Positions 1 through 10,877 are shown, numbered from the stretch's first letter. The stretch: 64,000 nucleotides of DNA from Psychrosphaera aestuarii (GCF_017948405.1 NZ_CP072844.1:806001-870000); one strand, 5' to 3'. Notes: a model not told the origin generated them from the letters alone. Numbers and translations: made by a program.

Positions 1-143
1 CCCATTGCAACTATTGTTAAACCAATGATCATTGGTGAAATACCAAGGTTTTTGGCTAAACCTGATGCACCGTATACAAACTTGTCTGCGCCCCATACTA
101 AAACAGCAAAGGAGATAATTAGAATAATTGAAGCGATTAACAT
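1..143 (-). CDS. yrbG: Calcium/sodium antiporter YrbG, N-terminal part (truncated by window edge)
   Basis: The reverse strand from the ATG at 143 runs open to the window edge (47 full codons). The peptide starts MLIASIILIISFAVLVWGAD and continues with a SGLAKNLGISPMIIGLTIV-like stretch. This is the first hydrophobic helix and the start of the conserved alpha repeat of the CaCA cation/Ca2+ exchanger family (YrbG). Members are inner-membrane proteins of about 10 helices. The gene is divergent from mlaF, as yrbG is in Escherichia coli, which supports the name. No clear Shine-Dalgarno sequence precedes the ATG, so the exact start is moderately uncertain. Confidence 0.8.
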   Translation of the reverse strand, partial: MLIASIILIISFAVLVWGADKFVYGASGLAKNLGISPMIIGLTIVAM

Positions 144-380
144 GATTAAGAAACTTAAAAATATTGATAAAATAGTACCGTTATTGTGGCGTTAGTCGCG
201 CCAGAAAGCAAAATATATTGCTGTTTTCACTTATAGTTACTCAATTCTTAAACAAATTTATATTTAGACTAAAAAGTTATTTGTAATTCATAATTTTTAA
301 CATTTCAAACATAGCTAATTGACTAATTAATCAATACAATGTCCGATCAATAGGCATACCACTAATTAAGCGGAGACAAG

Positions 381-1214
381 GTGAATAAAAATTCTTCAGA
401 TTCTGATCACCAGCCTGAGGCTTTGGTAGAGTTAAAGAATGTTACGTTTTCTAGGGGCGACCGCGTTATCTACGATGATATATCGCTAAAGTTTCCAAAA
501 GGAAAAATAACAGCGATTATGGGACCAAGCGGTATAGGCAAAACGACAATGTTACGGCTTATTGGTGGTCAACTTATGCCTGACACCGGCGATATTTTAG
601 TCGCGGGTAATAATATTCCTAAATTGTCTCGTTCTGCTTTGTACAAAGTTCGCGAAAAAATGAGCATGCTGTTTCAAAGTGGCGCCTTATTTACCGATAT
701 GACCGTATTCGATAATGTTGCATTTCCAATTAGAGAACACACTTCATTACCTGAAGACATTATTCGCACTATGGTGTTATTAAAGCTTGAAGCCGTAGGT
801 CTTAGAGGCGCGAGAGATTTAATGCCTGCCGAGTTATCTGGCGGTATGGCTCGCCGGGCTGCATTAGCACGTTCGATAGCGCTTGACCCAGAATTAATAA
901 TGTTTGATGAACCCTTTGTTGGTCAAGACCCAATCTCGATGGGTGTTTTAGTACGTTTGATAAGAGATTTAAATTCATCATTAAACTTAACAAGTATCGT
1001 AGTGTCACATGATGTTAAGGAAGTGATGGAAATCGCGGACTATTTGTACATCATGGCTGATAAGAGAGTTATCGGGCATGGGACTAAAGAGCAACTATTA
1101 GAAAGCGAGTCTGAGTTAGTGCAGCAATTCTTGCGAGGCGAAGCCGATGGACCTGTTCCTTTCCACTATGCTGCCGAAACACTGCAACAAGATTTAATGG
1201 CGGGGTCTAAATGA
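381..1214 (+). CDS. mlaF: Mla phospholipid transport ATPase MlaF
   Basis: Cytoplasmic ABC ATPase of the MlaFEDB complex, which moves phospholipids between the inner membrane and the periplasmic carrier MlaC to keep outer-membrane lipid asymmetry. Visible motifs are Walker [10 protein letters not shown] (residues 48-56), the signature LSGGMARR, Walker B LIMFDEP and a switch His in VVSHD. The 277-residue length fits the family (about 270). It starts with GTG preceded by a GGAGAC Shine-Dalgarno. Its last codons overlap mlaE by 4 bp, so the two are translationally coupled. First gene of mlaFEDCB-ibaG-murA. Confidence 0.97.
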   Translation: MNKNSSDSDHQPEALVELKNVTFSRGDRVIYDDISLKFPKGKITAIMGPSGIGKTTMLRLIGGQLMPDTGDILVAGNNIPKLSRSALYKVREKMSMLFQSGALFTDMTVFDNVAFPIREHTSLPEDIIRTMVLLKLEAVGLRGARDLMPAELSGGMARRAALARSIALDPELIMFDEPFVGQDPISMGVLVRLIRDLNSSLNLTSIVVSHDVKEVMEIADYLYIMADKRVIGHGTKEQLLESESELVQQFLRGEADGPVPFHYAAETLQQDLMAGSK

Positions 1215-1987
1215 AGACGTTACAAACGTTAGGTAAAAATACCATCGAGAAAATGGCTTCAATTGGACGAGCATCTAGTATGCTATTTGGCGCAATTGTA
1301 GGTCGATTTAATGTTTTTAAAGCGTTCCCGTTATTTTTAAAACAAGTATATGTAGTAGGTGTGCAATCACTGATCATTATATTGGTTTCGGGTTTGTTTA
1401 TCGGCATGGTACTAGCATTACAAGGCTATACTGTTCTTATTGATTATGGAGCTGAAGAAAGTTTAGGGCCAATGGTATCGTTAGCGTTGCTCAGAGAACT
1501 GGGCCCGGTCGTTACCGCGTTGTTGTTTGCTGGTCGTGCAGGTTCTGCATTAACCGCTGAGATAGGCTTAATGAAAGCAACAGAACAATTAACGTCATTA
1601 GAGATGATGGCCGTTGATCCAATTAAACGCGTAGTCGCACCACGATTTTGGGCTGGGGTATTTAGTATGCCAATACTGGCGTTGCTATTCTCATCTGTTG
1701 GTATACTTGGTGGGCACTTAGTAGGCGTTGAATGGTTAGGCGTAGATCACGGCAGCTTTTGGTCAATAATGCAGGCCAGTGTCGACTTTCGAGATGATGT
1801 TTTAAATGGCGTAATTAAAAGCGTAGTGTTTGCTTTTGTTGTTACCTGGATTGCTCTATATCGAGGATATGATGCAATACCAACGTCTGAGGGTATTAGC
1901 CAAGCAACCACACAAACAGTAGTACAAGCTTCGTTAGCGGTTTTAGGTTTAGATTTTGTATTAACTGCCGTCATGTTTGGCAGCTAA
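1211..1987 (+). CDS. mlaE: Mla phospholipid transport permease MlaE
   Basis: Inner-membrane permease of the Mla lipid transporter. The 258-residue protein has the MlaE/permease-family layout: an N-terminal interfacial helix, then about five membrane segments, with the conserved [28 protein letters not shown] coupling segment near residues 95-120 that contacts the MlaF ATPase. It overlaps the mlaF stop by 4 bp (ATGA) and is followed closely by mlaD. Length and motifs match Escherichia coli MlaE (260 aa). Confidence 0.97.
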   Translation: MKTLQTLGKNTIEKMASIGRASSMLFGAIVGRFNVFKAFPLFLKQVYVVGVQSLIIILVSGLFIGMVLALQGYTVLIDYGAEESLGPMVSLALLRELGPVVTALLFAGRAGSALTAEIGLMKATEQLTSLEMMAVDPIKRVVAPRFWAGVFSMPILALLFSSVGILGGHLVGVEWLGVDHGSFWSIMQASVDFRDDVLNGVIKSVVFAFVVTWIALYRGYDAIPTSEGISQATTQTVVQASLAVLGLDFVLTAVMFGS

Positions 1988-1999
1988 TTTAAGGGAAAG

Positions 2000-2473
2000 A
2001 TGATGACATCAAGAAAAATAGAAGTATTAGTTGGTTTTTTTGTGGCACTTGGTATTGCCGCGGTTATATTTTTGGCACTAAACGTAGCCAGTCAAGGTAT
2101 GTCCGGCTCAGGAGAAACTTACCAATTAAAAGCTAAGTTTAGCAATATTGGTGGTTTAAAAGTTCGTTCAGCAGTTAAGGTGGGTGGTGTAGTTGTTGGC
2201 CGAGTAGAGTCTATCCAATTGGATCCGGTAGATTATGCACCTGTGGCGACACTCGCTATAGATGCTCAATATGATAACTTTCCAGATACCAGCTCTATTG
2301 CAATTTTAACATCAGGCTTGTTAGGCGAGCAGTATCTAGGCTTAGAGCCTGGTTTTATTGATGAGACTGTCGCAATTTTAAAAGACGGTGACTATATTGA
2401 AGATACTAAGTCAGCTCTGGTATTAGAAGAGTTGATAGGCCAATTCTTATTTAACCAAGGAAGTGATAATTAA
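2000..2473 (+). CDS. mlaD: Mla substrate-binding MCE protein MlaD
   Basis: Membrane-anchored MCE-domain protein. Six copies form a ring on the periplasmic face of the MlaFEDB complex and pass lipid to MlaC. An N-terminal membrane helix (about residues 7-27, with VGFFVALGIAAVIFLAL) is followed by one MCE domain containing the typical FSNIGGLKVRSAVKVGGVVVG core. At 157 residues it is shorter than the E. coli protein (183 aa); the difference lies in the tail after the pore-forming segment. It sits 12 bp after mlaE. Confidence 0.95.
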   Translation: MMTSRKIEVLVGFFVALGIAAVIFLALNVASQGMSGSGETYQLKAKFSNIGGLKVRSAVKVGGVVVGRVESIQLDPVDYAPVATLAIDAQYDNFPDTSSIAILTSGLLGEQYLGLEPGFIDETVAILKDGDYIEDTKSALVLEELIGQFLFNQGSDN

Positions 2474-2476
2474 GAT

Positions 2477-3112
2477 ATGAAAAAACTGTATGTAATTTTA
2501 TTGAGTTTTTTATTGGTAAGTTTTATTGCTCCAGCAGCTAATTCTAATGACAATCCTTTTGAGTTAGTTAGAGGTGTAGCGGATGCGTTGTTTAAGCGTA
2601 TTACTGCCGAGCAACAACAAATTGTTGAGAATCCGGAAGTTCTACGAGTGGTGGTTACCGAGCAATTAGCTCCTTCCATTAACCATAAATACGCAGCAGC
2701 TATGGTATTAGGCCCTTATTACCGAGTAAGTACGGAAGAGCAGCGCGAAGCGTTTTATGATGCATTCCAAAAGTATTTGGTGGCAACCTATGCGGGCATT
2801 CTGACGTTATATGATGATCAGCAAGTGGTTTTTGAACCTGCATATCCAATTGACGGTCAGAAAATAGTGGTTGTTAAGACTCGAGTATTAGACGAAGGTA
2901 AGCCAGATATTCGTATTGACTTTAAGTTACGAAAGAACTCCAAGACCGGCGAATGGAGCGCTTATGACATGATTGCTGAAGGCGTATCAGTGTTAGATAG
3001 CAAGCGAGCTGAATTGCAAAACCTTATTCGCCAGCAAGGTATCGAGTCTGTTACTCATTTATTGCTCGAGAAAGCAGAAAAACCGATCGTTAAAAAAGAT
3101 TTAGGTAACTAA
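2477..3112 (+). CDS. mlaC: Periplasmic phospholipid shuttle MlaC
   Basis: Soluble periplasmic carrier that moves phospholipid between the outer-membrane MlaA complex and the MlaFEDB inner-membrane complex. A signal peptide (about residues 1-22, ending near APAANS) precedes a Ttg2D/MlaC fold. Recognisable blocks are LAPSINHKYAAAMVLGPYYR and the mid-protein YDAFQKYLVATYAG. Length 211 aa matches the family. It begins 3 bp after the mlaD stop. Confidence 0.95.
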   Translation: MKKLYVILLSFLLVSFIAPAANSNDNPFELVRGVADALFKRITAEQQQIVENPEVLRVVVTEQLAPSINHKYAAAMVLGPYYRVSTEEQREAFYDAFQKYLVATYAGILTLYDDQQVVFEPAYPIDGQKIVVVKTRVLDEGKPDIRIDFKLRKNSKTGEWSAYDMIAEGVSVLDSKRAELQNLIRQQGIESVTHLLLEKAEKPIVKKDLGN

Positions 3113-3118
3113 AATATT

Positions 3119-3418
3119 ATGTCAGTGTCATTCACGTTAAACGATAATCATTTATTGATAACTGGTGCATTAGATCGCTTTGCGCTAGGGCATCCTAGTT
3201 GCTACAAATTTCCTGCTATCACCGGACCGACAATATTAGACTTATGTAAAGTTGAAAGCACTGATACAGCTGGCCTTGCATGGTTGCTTAAACTGATTTC
3301 TCACTACCAATCACACCAAACGGTATCAATAATAAATGCACCACAACAATTATTAGCTTTAGCCAGTATTAGCAACGTGTTAGAGTTACTACCATTGAAA
3401 AATGACAATTGTAGTTAG
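3119..3418 (+). CDS. mlaB: Mla STAS-domain subunit MlaB
   Basis: Small cytoplasmic STAS-domain protein that binds and stabilises the MlaF ATPase. The 99 residues contain the usual STAS core: a beta strand (TILDLCKVESTDTAGLAWLL) with Ser/Thr in the loop before the helix, then ISHYQSHQTVSIINAP and a C-terminal helix. Sequence conservation is low, as in other MlaB proteins, so position directly after mlaC carries much of the assignment. Confidence 0.9.
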   Translation: MSVSFTLNDNHLLITGALDRFALGHPSCYKFPAITGPTILDLCKVESTDTAGLAWLLKLISHYQSHQTVSIINAPQQLLALASISNVLELLPLKNDNCS

Positions 3419-3433
3419 ATATTTGGATTTGTG

Positions 3434-3691
3434 ATGGATATTGAAAAGGTAAAAGAAGTTCTTTTAGAGAACTTAACGCTTGACGAAGTTATTGTAAAAT
3501 CAGACGGTTCACACTATCAAATCACCGCTGTAGGTGAGGTTTTCGAATCGTTATCACGAGTTAAACAACAGCAATTGGTATACAAACCTTTGTTAGCGAA
3601 TATTGCCGATGGCAGTATGCACGCCGTAAGTATCAAAACTTATACCCCTGCCGCTTGGCAAAAAGACAAAAAACTTCAATCACTGCTTTAG
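3434..3691 (+). CDS. ibaG: BolA family iron-sulfur cluster-associated protein IbaG
   Basis: BolA-like protein of about 85 residues (YrbA/IbaG branch). These proteins pair with monothiol glutaredoxins and take part in Fe-S cluster handling and acid response. The BolA signature is clear: DGSHYQITAVGEVFESLSRVKQQQLVY and then MHAVSIKTYTPAAW, including the conserved His in the C-terminal motif. Two adjacent starts exist (GTG at 3431 and ATG at 3434); ATG is preferred because a GGA element is better spaced from it. It links the mla genes to murA, as in E. coli. Confidence 0.93.
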   Translation: MDIEKVKEVLLENLTLDEVIVKSDGSHYQITAVGEVFESLSRVKQQQLVYKPLLANIADGSMHAVSIKTYTPAAWQKDKKLQSLL

Positions 3692-4963
<1,272 letters not shown>

Positions 4964-4996
4964 TCAGACGGTTATGTTTTAGTCTTAAATAATAAG

Positions 4997-5018
4997 AAAG
5001 GGCCATTGGCCCTTTTTT
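4997..5018 (+). terminator. Rho-independent terminator after murA
   Basis: A perfect stem AAAGGGCC with loop ATT and GGCCCTTT is followed by a T run (5013-5018). It ends the mlaFEDCB-ibaG-murA unit. The A-rich left arm could also serve the convergent oxyR gene. Confidence 0.9.
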
Positions 5019-5046
5019 ATTGCTTTAATATTTTGCTAAAGCTAAT

Positions 5047-5952
5047 TTATTTAGTTTTGATTAACGACAATTGAGCTTTAAAAATATCCATTAAAATTTC
5101 AATATTTTTAGTGCCGCCGTAATTAGGTCTAATAATAAAAGCTAATCGTCTATGTGGGCCTGGCTCATTAAGATGCACTGCACGTAACTCAGACTCGGTA
5201 TGTATAAGTTGATCCAGTGCCATCTCGGGTACTAATGTTGTGCCGAGTTTACCAACCACCATTTGAATCAAGGTGTTTAAACTGGTTGAGTTAAAATCAG
5301 CGTTATTATTGTGCTCATTAAAACTGCAAGCTGCTAAAGCATGATCTTTTAAGCAATGACCATCCTTCAATAACATCAGTCGTTCAATTTTCATGTCTTT
5401 GCTTGATATTTCTTGTAGATTACTTGGGCACTCATCTTTGTGAGAAACCCAATAAAAGTCTTCTTGCCAGAACTCAAACGCCATTAAACCTTCAATATCG
5501 TATGGTAGTGCCAAGATAGCGCAATCTAAGTCACCTTTTCTTACTTTATCAACAAGGACATGAGACTGATCTTCTACTAGATGAAGCTTAAAATTAGGGT
5601 ATTGTTTTCTTACGTCTGGTAATACTTTAGGCAGTAAATAAGGTCCGATAGTTGGAATCACACCAATGTTCATTGGCGTACTAAGCGGTAATTTATTCAT
5701 TTGGGATAATTTATATAAATCATCAACTTGTAATTTAATATTTTGTGCTGTTTTTAATAGTACTTGTCCTGCTGGGGTAACAAGCACTTGTTTATTGTTT
5801 CGTTCAAATATTTGTATGCCAAGCTGTTTTTCCAGTTCTGTAATGGCAGTACTCAGCGCTGATTGCGATACGTTACAAGCATCTGCGGCCTTTTTAAAGT
5901 GCATTTCGTCTTGAACAGCAAGGGCATAGGAGAGTTGTTTTAACGAGATCAT
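5047..5952 (-). CDS. oxyR: Hydrogen peroxide-sensing LysR regulator OxyR
   Basis: LysR-type transcription factor activated by an intramolecular disulfide on contact with H2O2. It has an N-terminal winged helix-turn-helix (HFKKAADACNVSQSALSTAI) and a C-terminal regulatory domain with the two redox cysteines: Cys200 in KDGHCLKDH and Cys209 in LAACSF, equivalent to Cys199 and Cys208 of E. coli. The ATG at 5952 gives 301 residues, aligned with the E. coli start. A TTG at 5997 is in frame but would translate a palindromic upstream region. It is divergent from its classical target ahpC. Confidence 0.95.
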   Translation of the reverse strand: MISLKQLSYALAVQDEMHFKKAADACNVSQSALSTAITELEKQLGIQIFERNNKQVLVTPAGQVLLKTAQNIKLQVDDLYKLSQMNKLPLSTPMNIGVIPTIGPYLLPKVLPDVRKQYPNFKLHLVEDQSHVLVDKVRKGDLDCAILALPYDIEGLMAFEFWQEDFYWVSHKDECPSNLQEISSKDMKIERLMLLKDGHCLKDHALAACSFNEHNNNADFNSTSLNTLIQMVVGKLGTTLVPEMALDQLIHTESELRAVHLNEPGPHRRLAFIIRPNYGGTKNIEILMDIFKAQLSLIKTK

Positions 5953-5971
5953 GTTACGTGGTTCTGTTTTA

Positions 5972-5988
5972 TTGAATATATAATTCAA
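5972..5988. promoter_or_regulatory. Palindrome in the oxyR-ahpC intergenic region
   Basis: TTGAAT and ATTCAA arms flank a 5-bp AT spacer, 20 bp upstream of the oxyR ATG. The shape resembles a LysR-type half-site pair, so it may be the OxyR autoregulation site. The fit to the four-box OxyR consensus (ATAG/CTAT spaced by 7) was looked for and is poor, so the assignment is tentative. Confidence 0.3.
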
Positions 5989-6100
5989 ATTAATCAATTT
6001 TTATAAATTACTCAAGTCCTCTATTCTCACTTCATCGAAATAAAGCACCTCACAATACAGTGGGTGTTACTTAAACATAAAAAGAAATGAGGAAATCAAT

Positions 6101-6664
6101 ATGTCTTTAATCGGAAAATCAATCCCAGAGTTTACGGCTCAAGCTTTTCACAATGGCGAATTTACAACAGTTACATCGGAAGATGTAAAAGGTAAGTGGG
6201 CTATTTTCTTATTTTACCCAGCTGACTTCACATTTGTTTGTCCAACTGAATTAGAAGATATGGCCAACCAGTACGAAGAGCTACAAGGCTTAGGTGTAGA
6301 AGTATACTCAGTGTCTACTGACACTCACTTCTCTCACAAAGCATGGCATGACTCAAGCGAAGCGATTGGTAAAATCAAATTCCCAATGCTAGGTGATCAA
6401 ACTGGCCACATTACTCGTGGTTTTGATGTGATGATCGAAGAAGATCACATGGCAGATCGCGGCACATTCTTAGCGGATCCAGATGGCATCATCCAAGTTG
6501 CCGAGATTCATGCAGGTGGCATTGGTCGTTCAGCGAAAGATATGTTACGCAAAGTTAAAGCTGCGCAATACGTTCGCGACAATGACGGTGAAGTATGTCC
6601 AGCAGCATGGGAGCAAGGTGAAGCGACATTGACTCCAAGCCTAGATTTAGTTGGCAAAATTTAA
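6101..6664 (+). CDS. ahpC: Alkyl hydroperoxide reductase peroxiredoxin subunit AhpC
   Basis: Typical 2-Cys peroxiredoxin (AhpC/Prx1) that reduces H2O2, organic peroxides and peroxynitrite in the cytoplasm. The peroxidatic Cys47 lies in [13 protein letters not shown] and the resolving Cys166 in GEVCPAAW. Length is 187 aa as in E. coli. A good Shine-Dalgarno (GAGGAAATCAAT before ATG) precedes it. It is followed by its reductase ahpF and divergent from oxyR, so OxyR control is likely. Confidence 0.98.
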   Translation: MSLIGKSIPEFTAQAFHNGEFTTVTSEDVKGKWAIFLFYPADFTFVCPTELEDMANQYEELQGLGVEVYSVSTDTHFSHKAWHDSSEAIGKIKFPMLGDQTGHITRGFDVMIEEDHMADRGTFLADPDGIIQVAEIHAGGIGRSAKDMLRKVKAAQYVRDNDGEVCPAAWEQGEATLTPSLDLVGKI

Positions 6665-6680
6665 TAGATAGCAAAGTAGT

Positions 6681-6702
6681 AAGGTGCTCTTTTGAGCACC
6701 TT
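6681..6702 (+). other. Intercistronic stem-loop between ahpC and ahpF
   Basis: A perfect 9-bp stem AAGGTGCTC / GAGCACCTT with a TTTT loop and no following T run. It is more likely an mRNA-stabilising or partial-attenuation hairpin than a full terminator. It lies directly before the ahpF Shine-Dalgarno, consistent with higher ahpC than ahpF output. Confidence 0.75.
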
Positions 6703-6721
6703 CGCTAAAGGAGAGTTAAAA

Positions 6722-8281
6722 ATGTTAAGTAACGATATTTTAAAGGCCCTTAAAGCCTACACAGAAGACATGACGAATGATGTAACTTTAGTGCTGCAAA
6801 CAGGCGAGCACCCAAAACGTCAGGAATTAAAAGAATTTTTAACTCAAGTTTGTTCAGTGTCTTCACAATTGCACATCGAAGAAAGAGATGCCTCTGAGGT
6901 ATTAAGAAGCCCTATCAGTTTTGGTTTAGAAGTGGATGGGACGTTTAATGGTATTTTCTTTTCTGGAATACCTTCAGGTCATGAATTTAATTCGTTGATT
7001 TTAGCGATATTGCAGTCAGCGGGTACTGATTTAAAATTAGATAAGCAACTAATGCGTCTAATTCAAAACGTAGATAAAAAACTAAACTTTGAAGTTTTTA
7101 TTAGTTTAAGCTGCCATAACTGTCCTGATGTAGTTCAGGCGTTAAACCAATTTGCACTGTTGAATGAAAACATATCTACCGAGATGATTGATGGCGGACT
7201 ATATCCTGAGTTAATCGAACAGCGAAATATTCAAGGTGTTCCGAGCGTTTATCTGAATGGTGAAGTATTTGCTAACGGTAAAATTGATACTGCGCAGCTC
7301 GTAGATAAGCTATTAAAAGTAGCGCCTGTAGAGTTATCAGCTGATCAACAAGACGCATTGCCGCTTCAAGATGTAACAATTATAGGCGGTGGGCCAGCTG
7401 GCGTTGCAGCAGCAATATACAGTGCTCGTAAGGGTTTAGCAGTGACTATGGTTGCCGATAGAATTGGTGGTCAAGTCAAAGATACAGTTGATATTGAAAA
7501 CCTAATTTCTGTTAGTAAAACAACCGGTACAGAATTAACAAATAACATGTTAGCTCACATGAACGATTACGAAATCACTCGCAAGGAACATTTGCGTGTA
7601 GATAAAGTAGAAAAAGGTAAAATTAAGAAAGTTTATCTAAGTTCAGGTGAAGTAATCGAAACTAAGTCTTTAATTATTGCCACTGGTGCTAAATGGAGAC
7701 AACTTGGTGTACCGGGTGAAGTAGAGAATATTGGTAATGGTGTGGCCTATTGTCCGCACTGTGACGGTCCTTTCTTCAAAGGCAAAGACGTCGCTGTGAT
7801 TGGCGGTGGTAACTCAGGCGTTGAAGCTGCACTAGACTTAGCCGGCATGGTTAGAAGTGTAACTGTATTTGAATTTTTACCTGAATTAAAAGCAGACAAA
7901 ATATTAGTAGAGAAGCTATACGAACGTAAAAACGTTAATGTTATAACGAACGCGGCTACTTCTGAAATTGTTGCAACTAACGGTAAAGTCTCGAGCATTA
8001 AATACATAGATAGAGAAACCGAAACTAACCATGAAGTTGAGCTATCAGGTGTATTTGTTCAAATTGGCTTGTTACCAAACAGTGAATTCTTAAATGGCAC
8101 TGTGGAGCGTACAAAGTTTGGAGAGATTATTATTGATGAAAAAGGTCAAACATCAGAGCAAGGGATATTTGCATGCGGTGACGTTACCACTGTTCCGTAT
8201 AAACAAATCGTTATATCGATGGGCGAGGGGGCCAAAGCGTCACTAAGTGCTTTTGACTATTTAATAAGAGAGGGTCTGTAA
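6722..8281 (+). CDS. ahpF: Alkyl hydroperoxide reductase flavoprotein subunit AhpF
   Basis: NADH-dependent FAD disulfide reductase that recycles AhpC. From the ATG at 6722 (Shine-Dalgarno AAAGGAG) it has 519 residues: an N-terminal double-thioredoxin domain with redox motif CHNCPD (Cys131/Cys134), an FAD-binding segment [18 protein letters not shown], and a second redox pair CPHC (Cys344/Cys347) within the NADH domain ([17 protein letters not shown]). This matches E. coli AhpF (521 aa). A TTG at 6692 is in frame but falls inside the stem-loop described above. Confidence 0.97.
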   Translation: MLSNDILKALKAYTEDMTNDVTLVLQTGEHPKRQELKEFLTQVCSVSSQLHIEERDASEVLRSPISFGLEVDGTFNGIFFSGIPSGHEFNSLILAILQSAGTDLKLDKQLMRLIQNVDKKLNFEVFISLSCHNCPDVVQALNQFALLNENISTEMIDGGLYPELIEQRNIQGVPSVYLNGEVFANGKIDTAQLVDKLLKVAPVELSADQQDALPLQDVTIIGGGPAGVAAAIYSARKGLAVTMVADRIGGQVKDTVDIENLISVSKTTGTELTNNMLAHMNDYEITRKEHLRVDKVEKGKIKKVYLSSGEVIETKSLIIATGAKWRQLGVPGEVENIGNGVAYCPHCDGPFFKGKDVAVIGGGNSGVEAALDLAGMVRSVTVFEFLPELKADKILVEKLYERKNVNVITNAATSEIVATNGKVSSIKYIDRETETNHEVELSGVFVQIGLLPNSEFLNGTVERTKFGEIIIDEKGQTSEQGIFACGDVTTVPYKQIVISMGEGAKASLSAFDYLIREGL

Positions 8282-8282
8282 G

Positions 8283-9356
8283 CTAGTCTATTTCTAGCTT
8301 ACCAACCTCAACATTAATTTTAATTACTTTATTACTTCTTGATACTGTTAGGGAAATTGTTTCACCGGGTTCGACGTGTTCAACGATCCCTAACAGTTCG
8401 GAAAAGCTAACTAATTGCTTGTCATTTACCGCCAATAGTACATCACCAAACTTCAAACCAGATTTCCATGCAGGACCAAGAGGGTCGATGTACGTGAGTC
8501 GAATACCTGCAATTGATTCAATACTGCTCCTAACCGGTTGACCCACTTGATTAATGGCTTCACCTTCAAGACCTAAGTATCCGCGCTTTACTTCGCCATC
8601 TTCCATAAGTTTGTTCATGATACGTTTTGCAAGTTGATAAGGAATCGCAAAAAAGATGCCTTGAACACCATTTTTAGTACCTGGAGAAGCTGCGGTATTA
8701 ATGCCCACAAGCATGCCTTGGGAATTTACAAGCGCACCACCTGAATTACCAAGATTAATCGCTGCGTCCATTTGTATAAAATCACTATAACTCGCGCCAG
8801 GGGTAAGACCTTTTTTACCCGTAGCACTTACAATTCCTTGGGTTATCGTTTGGCCAAAATTAAGCGGGTTGCCTATTGCTAAAACGATATCACCTACTTG
8901 CGGCTCTAAGTCTGATTGCTGTGGGATGGTAGGGAGGTTATTTGCGTTGATCTTTAAAAGTGCCAAATCGGTGACTTTATCTAAACCTATTACTTCGGCA
9001 TTAAATTGTCTGCCATCTTGAAGGTGCACTAATATTGATTCTGCATTATCAACAACATGGTAGTTGGTAAGAATGTGACCATTACTCGTCATGATAACGC
9101 CAGAGCCTAAGTCATTAATTTTTTCTCTACGACTTATAGCTTGGCTACTTCCTGTTACTGAATATACGTTTACCACGGAAGGTGCAGCTTGTTGAACTGC
9201 AGAGGCAAATGACATTGCAGCAGGCCGCATGACGTTAGTGGTGAGTTTGTTGATTCCAAGATTGTTACGCAATTCAGGATTGAGAATAACGACAATTAAA
9301 GCAGCAGCCAATCCGTAGGCCACACTATTTAATACAAACTTAATCTTCTTAATCAC
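8283..9356 (-). CDS. degS: Inner-membrane stress protease DegS
   Basis: Membrane-anchored trimeric serine protease that senses unfolded outer-membrane proteins through its PDZ domain and makes the first cut in the anti-sigma factor RseA. An N-terminal anchor helix (about residues 8-26) precedes a trypsin-like domain with His100 (NYHVVD), Asp130 (DLALLKI) and Ser205 (NLGNSGGAL), then one PDZ domain. The 357 residues match E. coli DegS (355). It lies downstream of degQ, the ancestral gammaproteobacterial arrangement. Its target RseA is also in this window. Confidence 0.96.
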   Translation of the reverse strand: MIKKIKFVLNSVAYGLAAALIVVILNPELRNNLGINKLTTNVMRPAAMSFASAVQQAAPSVVNVYSVTGSSQAISRREKINDLGSGVIMTSNGHILTNYHVVDNAESILVHLQDGRQFNAEVIGLDKVTDLALLKINANNLPTIPQQSDLEPQVGDIVLAIGNPLNFGQTITQGIVSATGKKGLTPGASYSDFIQMDAAINLGNSGGALVNSQGMLVGINTAASPGTKNGVQGIFFAIPYQLAKRIMNKLMEDGEVKRGYLGLEGEAINQVGQPVRSSIESIAGIRLTYIDPLGPAWKSGLKFGDVLLAVNDKQLVSFSELLGIVEHVEPGETISLTVSRSNKVIKINVEVGKLEID

Positions 9357-9397
9357 GTTAATCCTGCGTTTTTATGGATGTTTTTTTTATTCTAGAA

Positions 9398-9433
9398 CAA
9401 AAAGAGCCCACTTCATACCATCAAAGCAGGCTC
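9398..9433 (-). terminator. Rho-independent terminator between degQ and degS
   Basis: On the reverse strand GAGCC and GGGCTC close a stem-loop with an inner CTT/GAAG pairing, followed by TTTTTG. It lies after the degQ stop and before degS, so degS probably has its own promoter or depends on read-through. Confidence 0.75.
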
Positions 9434-9462
9434 ATTTGTTACAGACTTTATTTATTATGTTA

Positions 9463-10845
9463 CTAACGAATTAGTATATATAGAGAGCTATTTCCTCTAA
9501 CGACATTAAGTGCCATCACACCTTTTGCTTCTTCAAGCGCATCGCGTAAATCAGATACACTCTGTATACGCGTTCGGTTAACACCAATAATAATGTCATT
9601 TTGTTCAAGTCCAAGCATAGAAGCTGGCGAGCGTTCTTCTAATTCAGTAACTTGAACTCCAGTCACACCATTTTCAGCTTTACCACTAGAGAAAGTCGCA
9701 CCTTTTAAGGCAGGGTGGATATTGCCAGCTGTAATTGCTGGTTTGTCAGCCGCGCCAAGGACAACGACGACTTTTTTAACATCGCCACTGCGGTTAACGG
9801 TAAGCTCAATCTCGCTACCAGCGCCTTTTGTCGAAACTTTACTACGGAGCTCGTTAAAAGAGCTGATTTTTATACCATCAACGTGAGTGACTACGTCACC
9901 ATATTTTAGACCACCTTTATCAGCCGATGAATCTGGAATTACTTGCTGAACAAACGCACCTTGAGCAATATCTAACTCAAATGTTTTTGCTAAATCAGCA
10001 TTAAAGTCGTACCCAGTAATGCCAAGAACACCACGTTTGACTTCACCAAATTCGATAAGTTGATTAACTAGATTGTTCATCATGATAGATGGAATGGCGA
10101 AACCTATACCAACGTTACCGCCGCCAGGCGCAATAATTGCGGTATTAATACCAACAAGTTCACCTTTAAGGTTCACTAAAGCGCCACCAGAGTTACCACT
10201 GTTTATAGCGGCATCAGTCTGAATAAAATCCTCTAAGCCTTGTTGGCTAGGCGCTGATAGACCATGACGTCCCTTAGCACTTACAATACCAGAGGTTACG
10301 GTTTGACCAAGTCCAAATGGGTTACCAATTGCTACAACAAAATCGCCGACACGTAATTTATCTGAATCGGCAATTTTAATTTCAGATAAGTTTTCTGGGT
10401 CTATTTTTAGCAGCGCAACATCACTTTGAGCATCGCTACCAATTTTTTTTGCTTCAAATTGGCGACCATCTTTTAACGTTACTAAGATTTCGTCAGCATC
10501 GTCGATTACGTGGTTGTTGGTAACAACGTAACCTTTATCTTTATCGATAATGACGCCTGAACCCAAACCTTTAAATGGCCTTTCTTGAGTTTGGGGTCCT
10601 CTTCGGTTACCAAAAAAATATTGAAATGGGTCCATGCCGGCTTTAACTTCTTTACTACCGGCAACGGAGATATTTACTACTGCTGGGGTAACTTTTTCAA
10701 CCATTGGAGCGAGAGACGGGACCTCTCCTTTTAAGCTAGTAAAAGGAATTGCCGCTTGTGCCGGCTGAACAAATTGAAGCGATGACATCAATATTGCCGC
10801 CAGCGCTGTTACTTTAAAAACTTTAGATTTAACCAAAACTGCCAT
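9463..10845 (-). CDS. degQ: Periplasmic Do-family serine protease/chaperone DegQ (HtrA)
   Basis: Periplasmic quality-control protease. It has a signal peptide (about residues 1-32, cleaved after QPAQA), then the protease domain with His112 (NNHVID), Asp142 (SDVALLKI) and Ser219 (SGNSGGAL), then two PDZ domains. The 460 residues and short loop LA are closer to DegQ than to DegP, and no separate degP is seen here. A good Shine-Dalgarno (AAAGGAG) and a sigma-E-like promoter lie upstream, so it may serve as the stress-induced HtrA of this organism. Confidence 0.95.
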   Translation of the reverse strand: MAVLVKSKVFKVTALAAILMSSLQFVQPAQAAIPFTSLKGEVPSLAPMVEKVTPAVVNISVAGSKEVKAGMDPFQYFFGNRRGPQTQERPFKGLGSGVIIDKDKGYVVTNNHVIDDADEILVTLKDGRQFEAKKIGSDAQSDVALLKIDPENLSEIKIADSDKLRVGDFVVAIGNPFGLGQTVTSGIVSAKGRHGLSAPSQQGLEDFIQTDAAINSGNSGGALVNLKGELVGINTAIIAPGGGNVGIGFAIPSIMMNNLVNQLIEFGEVKRGVLGITGYDFNADLAKTFELDIAQGAFVQQVIPDSSADKGGLKYGDVVTHVDGIKISSFNELRSKVSTKGAGSEIELTVNRSGDVKKVVVVLGAADKPAITAGNIHPALKGATFSSGKAENGVTGVQVTELEERSPASMLGLEQNDIIIGVNRTRIQSVSDLRDALEEAKGVMALNVVRGNSSLYILIR

Positions 10846-10877
10846 AAATGGTGTACTCCTTTTAACGAATTACTCAT

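Noticed and set aside
301..380. Sigma-70 promoter TTGACT...TACAAT before mlaF
   Set aside because: The two elements are only about 10 bp apart, too close for a functional promoter.
5953..5997. N-terminal extension of OxyR from a TTG at 5997
   Set aside because: The added 15 residues have no family counterpart, and their codons lie in a palindromic AT-rich intergenic element; the ATG at 5952 aligns with known OxyR starts.
6001..6060. Classical four-box OxyR site before ahpC
   Set aside because: Only an isolated CTAT (6021-6024) was found; the other boxes at 7-bp spacing do not match, so no exact site is claimed.
6692..6721. Longer AhpF starting at TTG 6692
   Set aside because: The TTG lies inside the intercistronic stem-loop, and a strong AAAGGAG precedes the ATG at 6722, which matches the family start.
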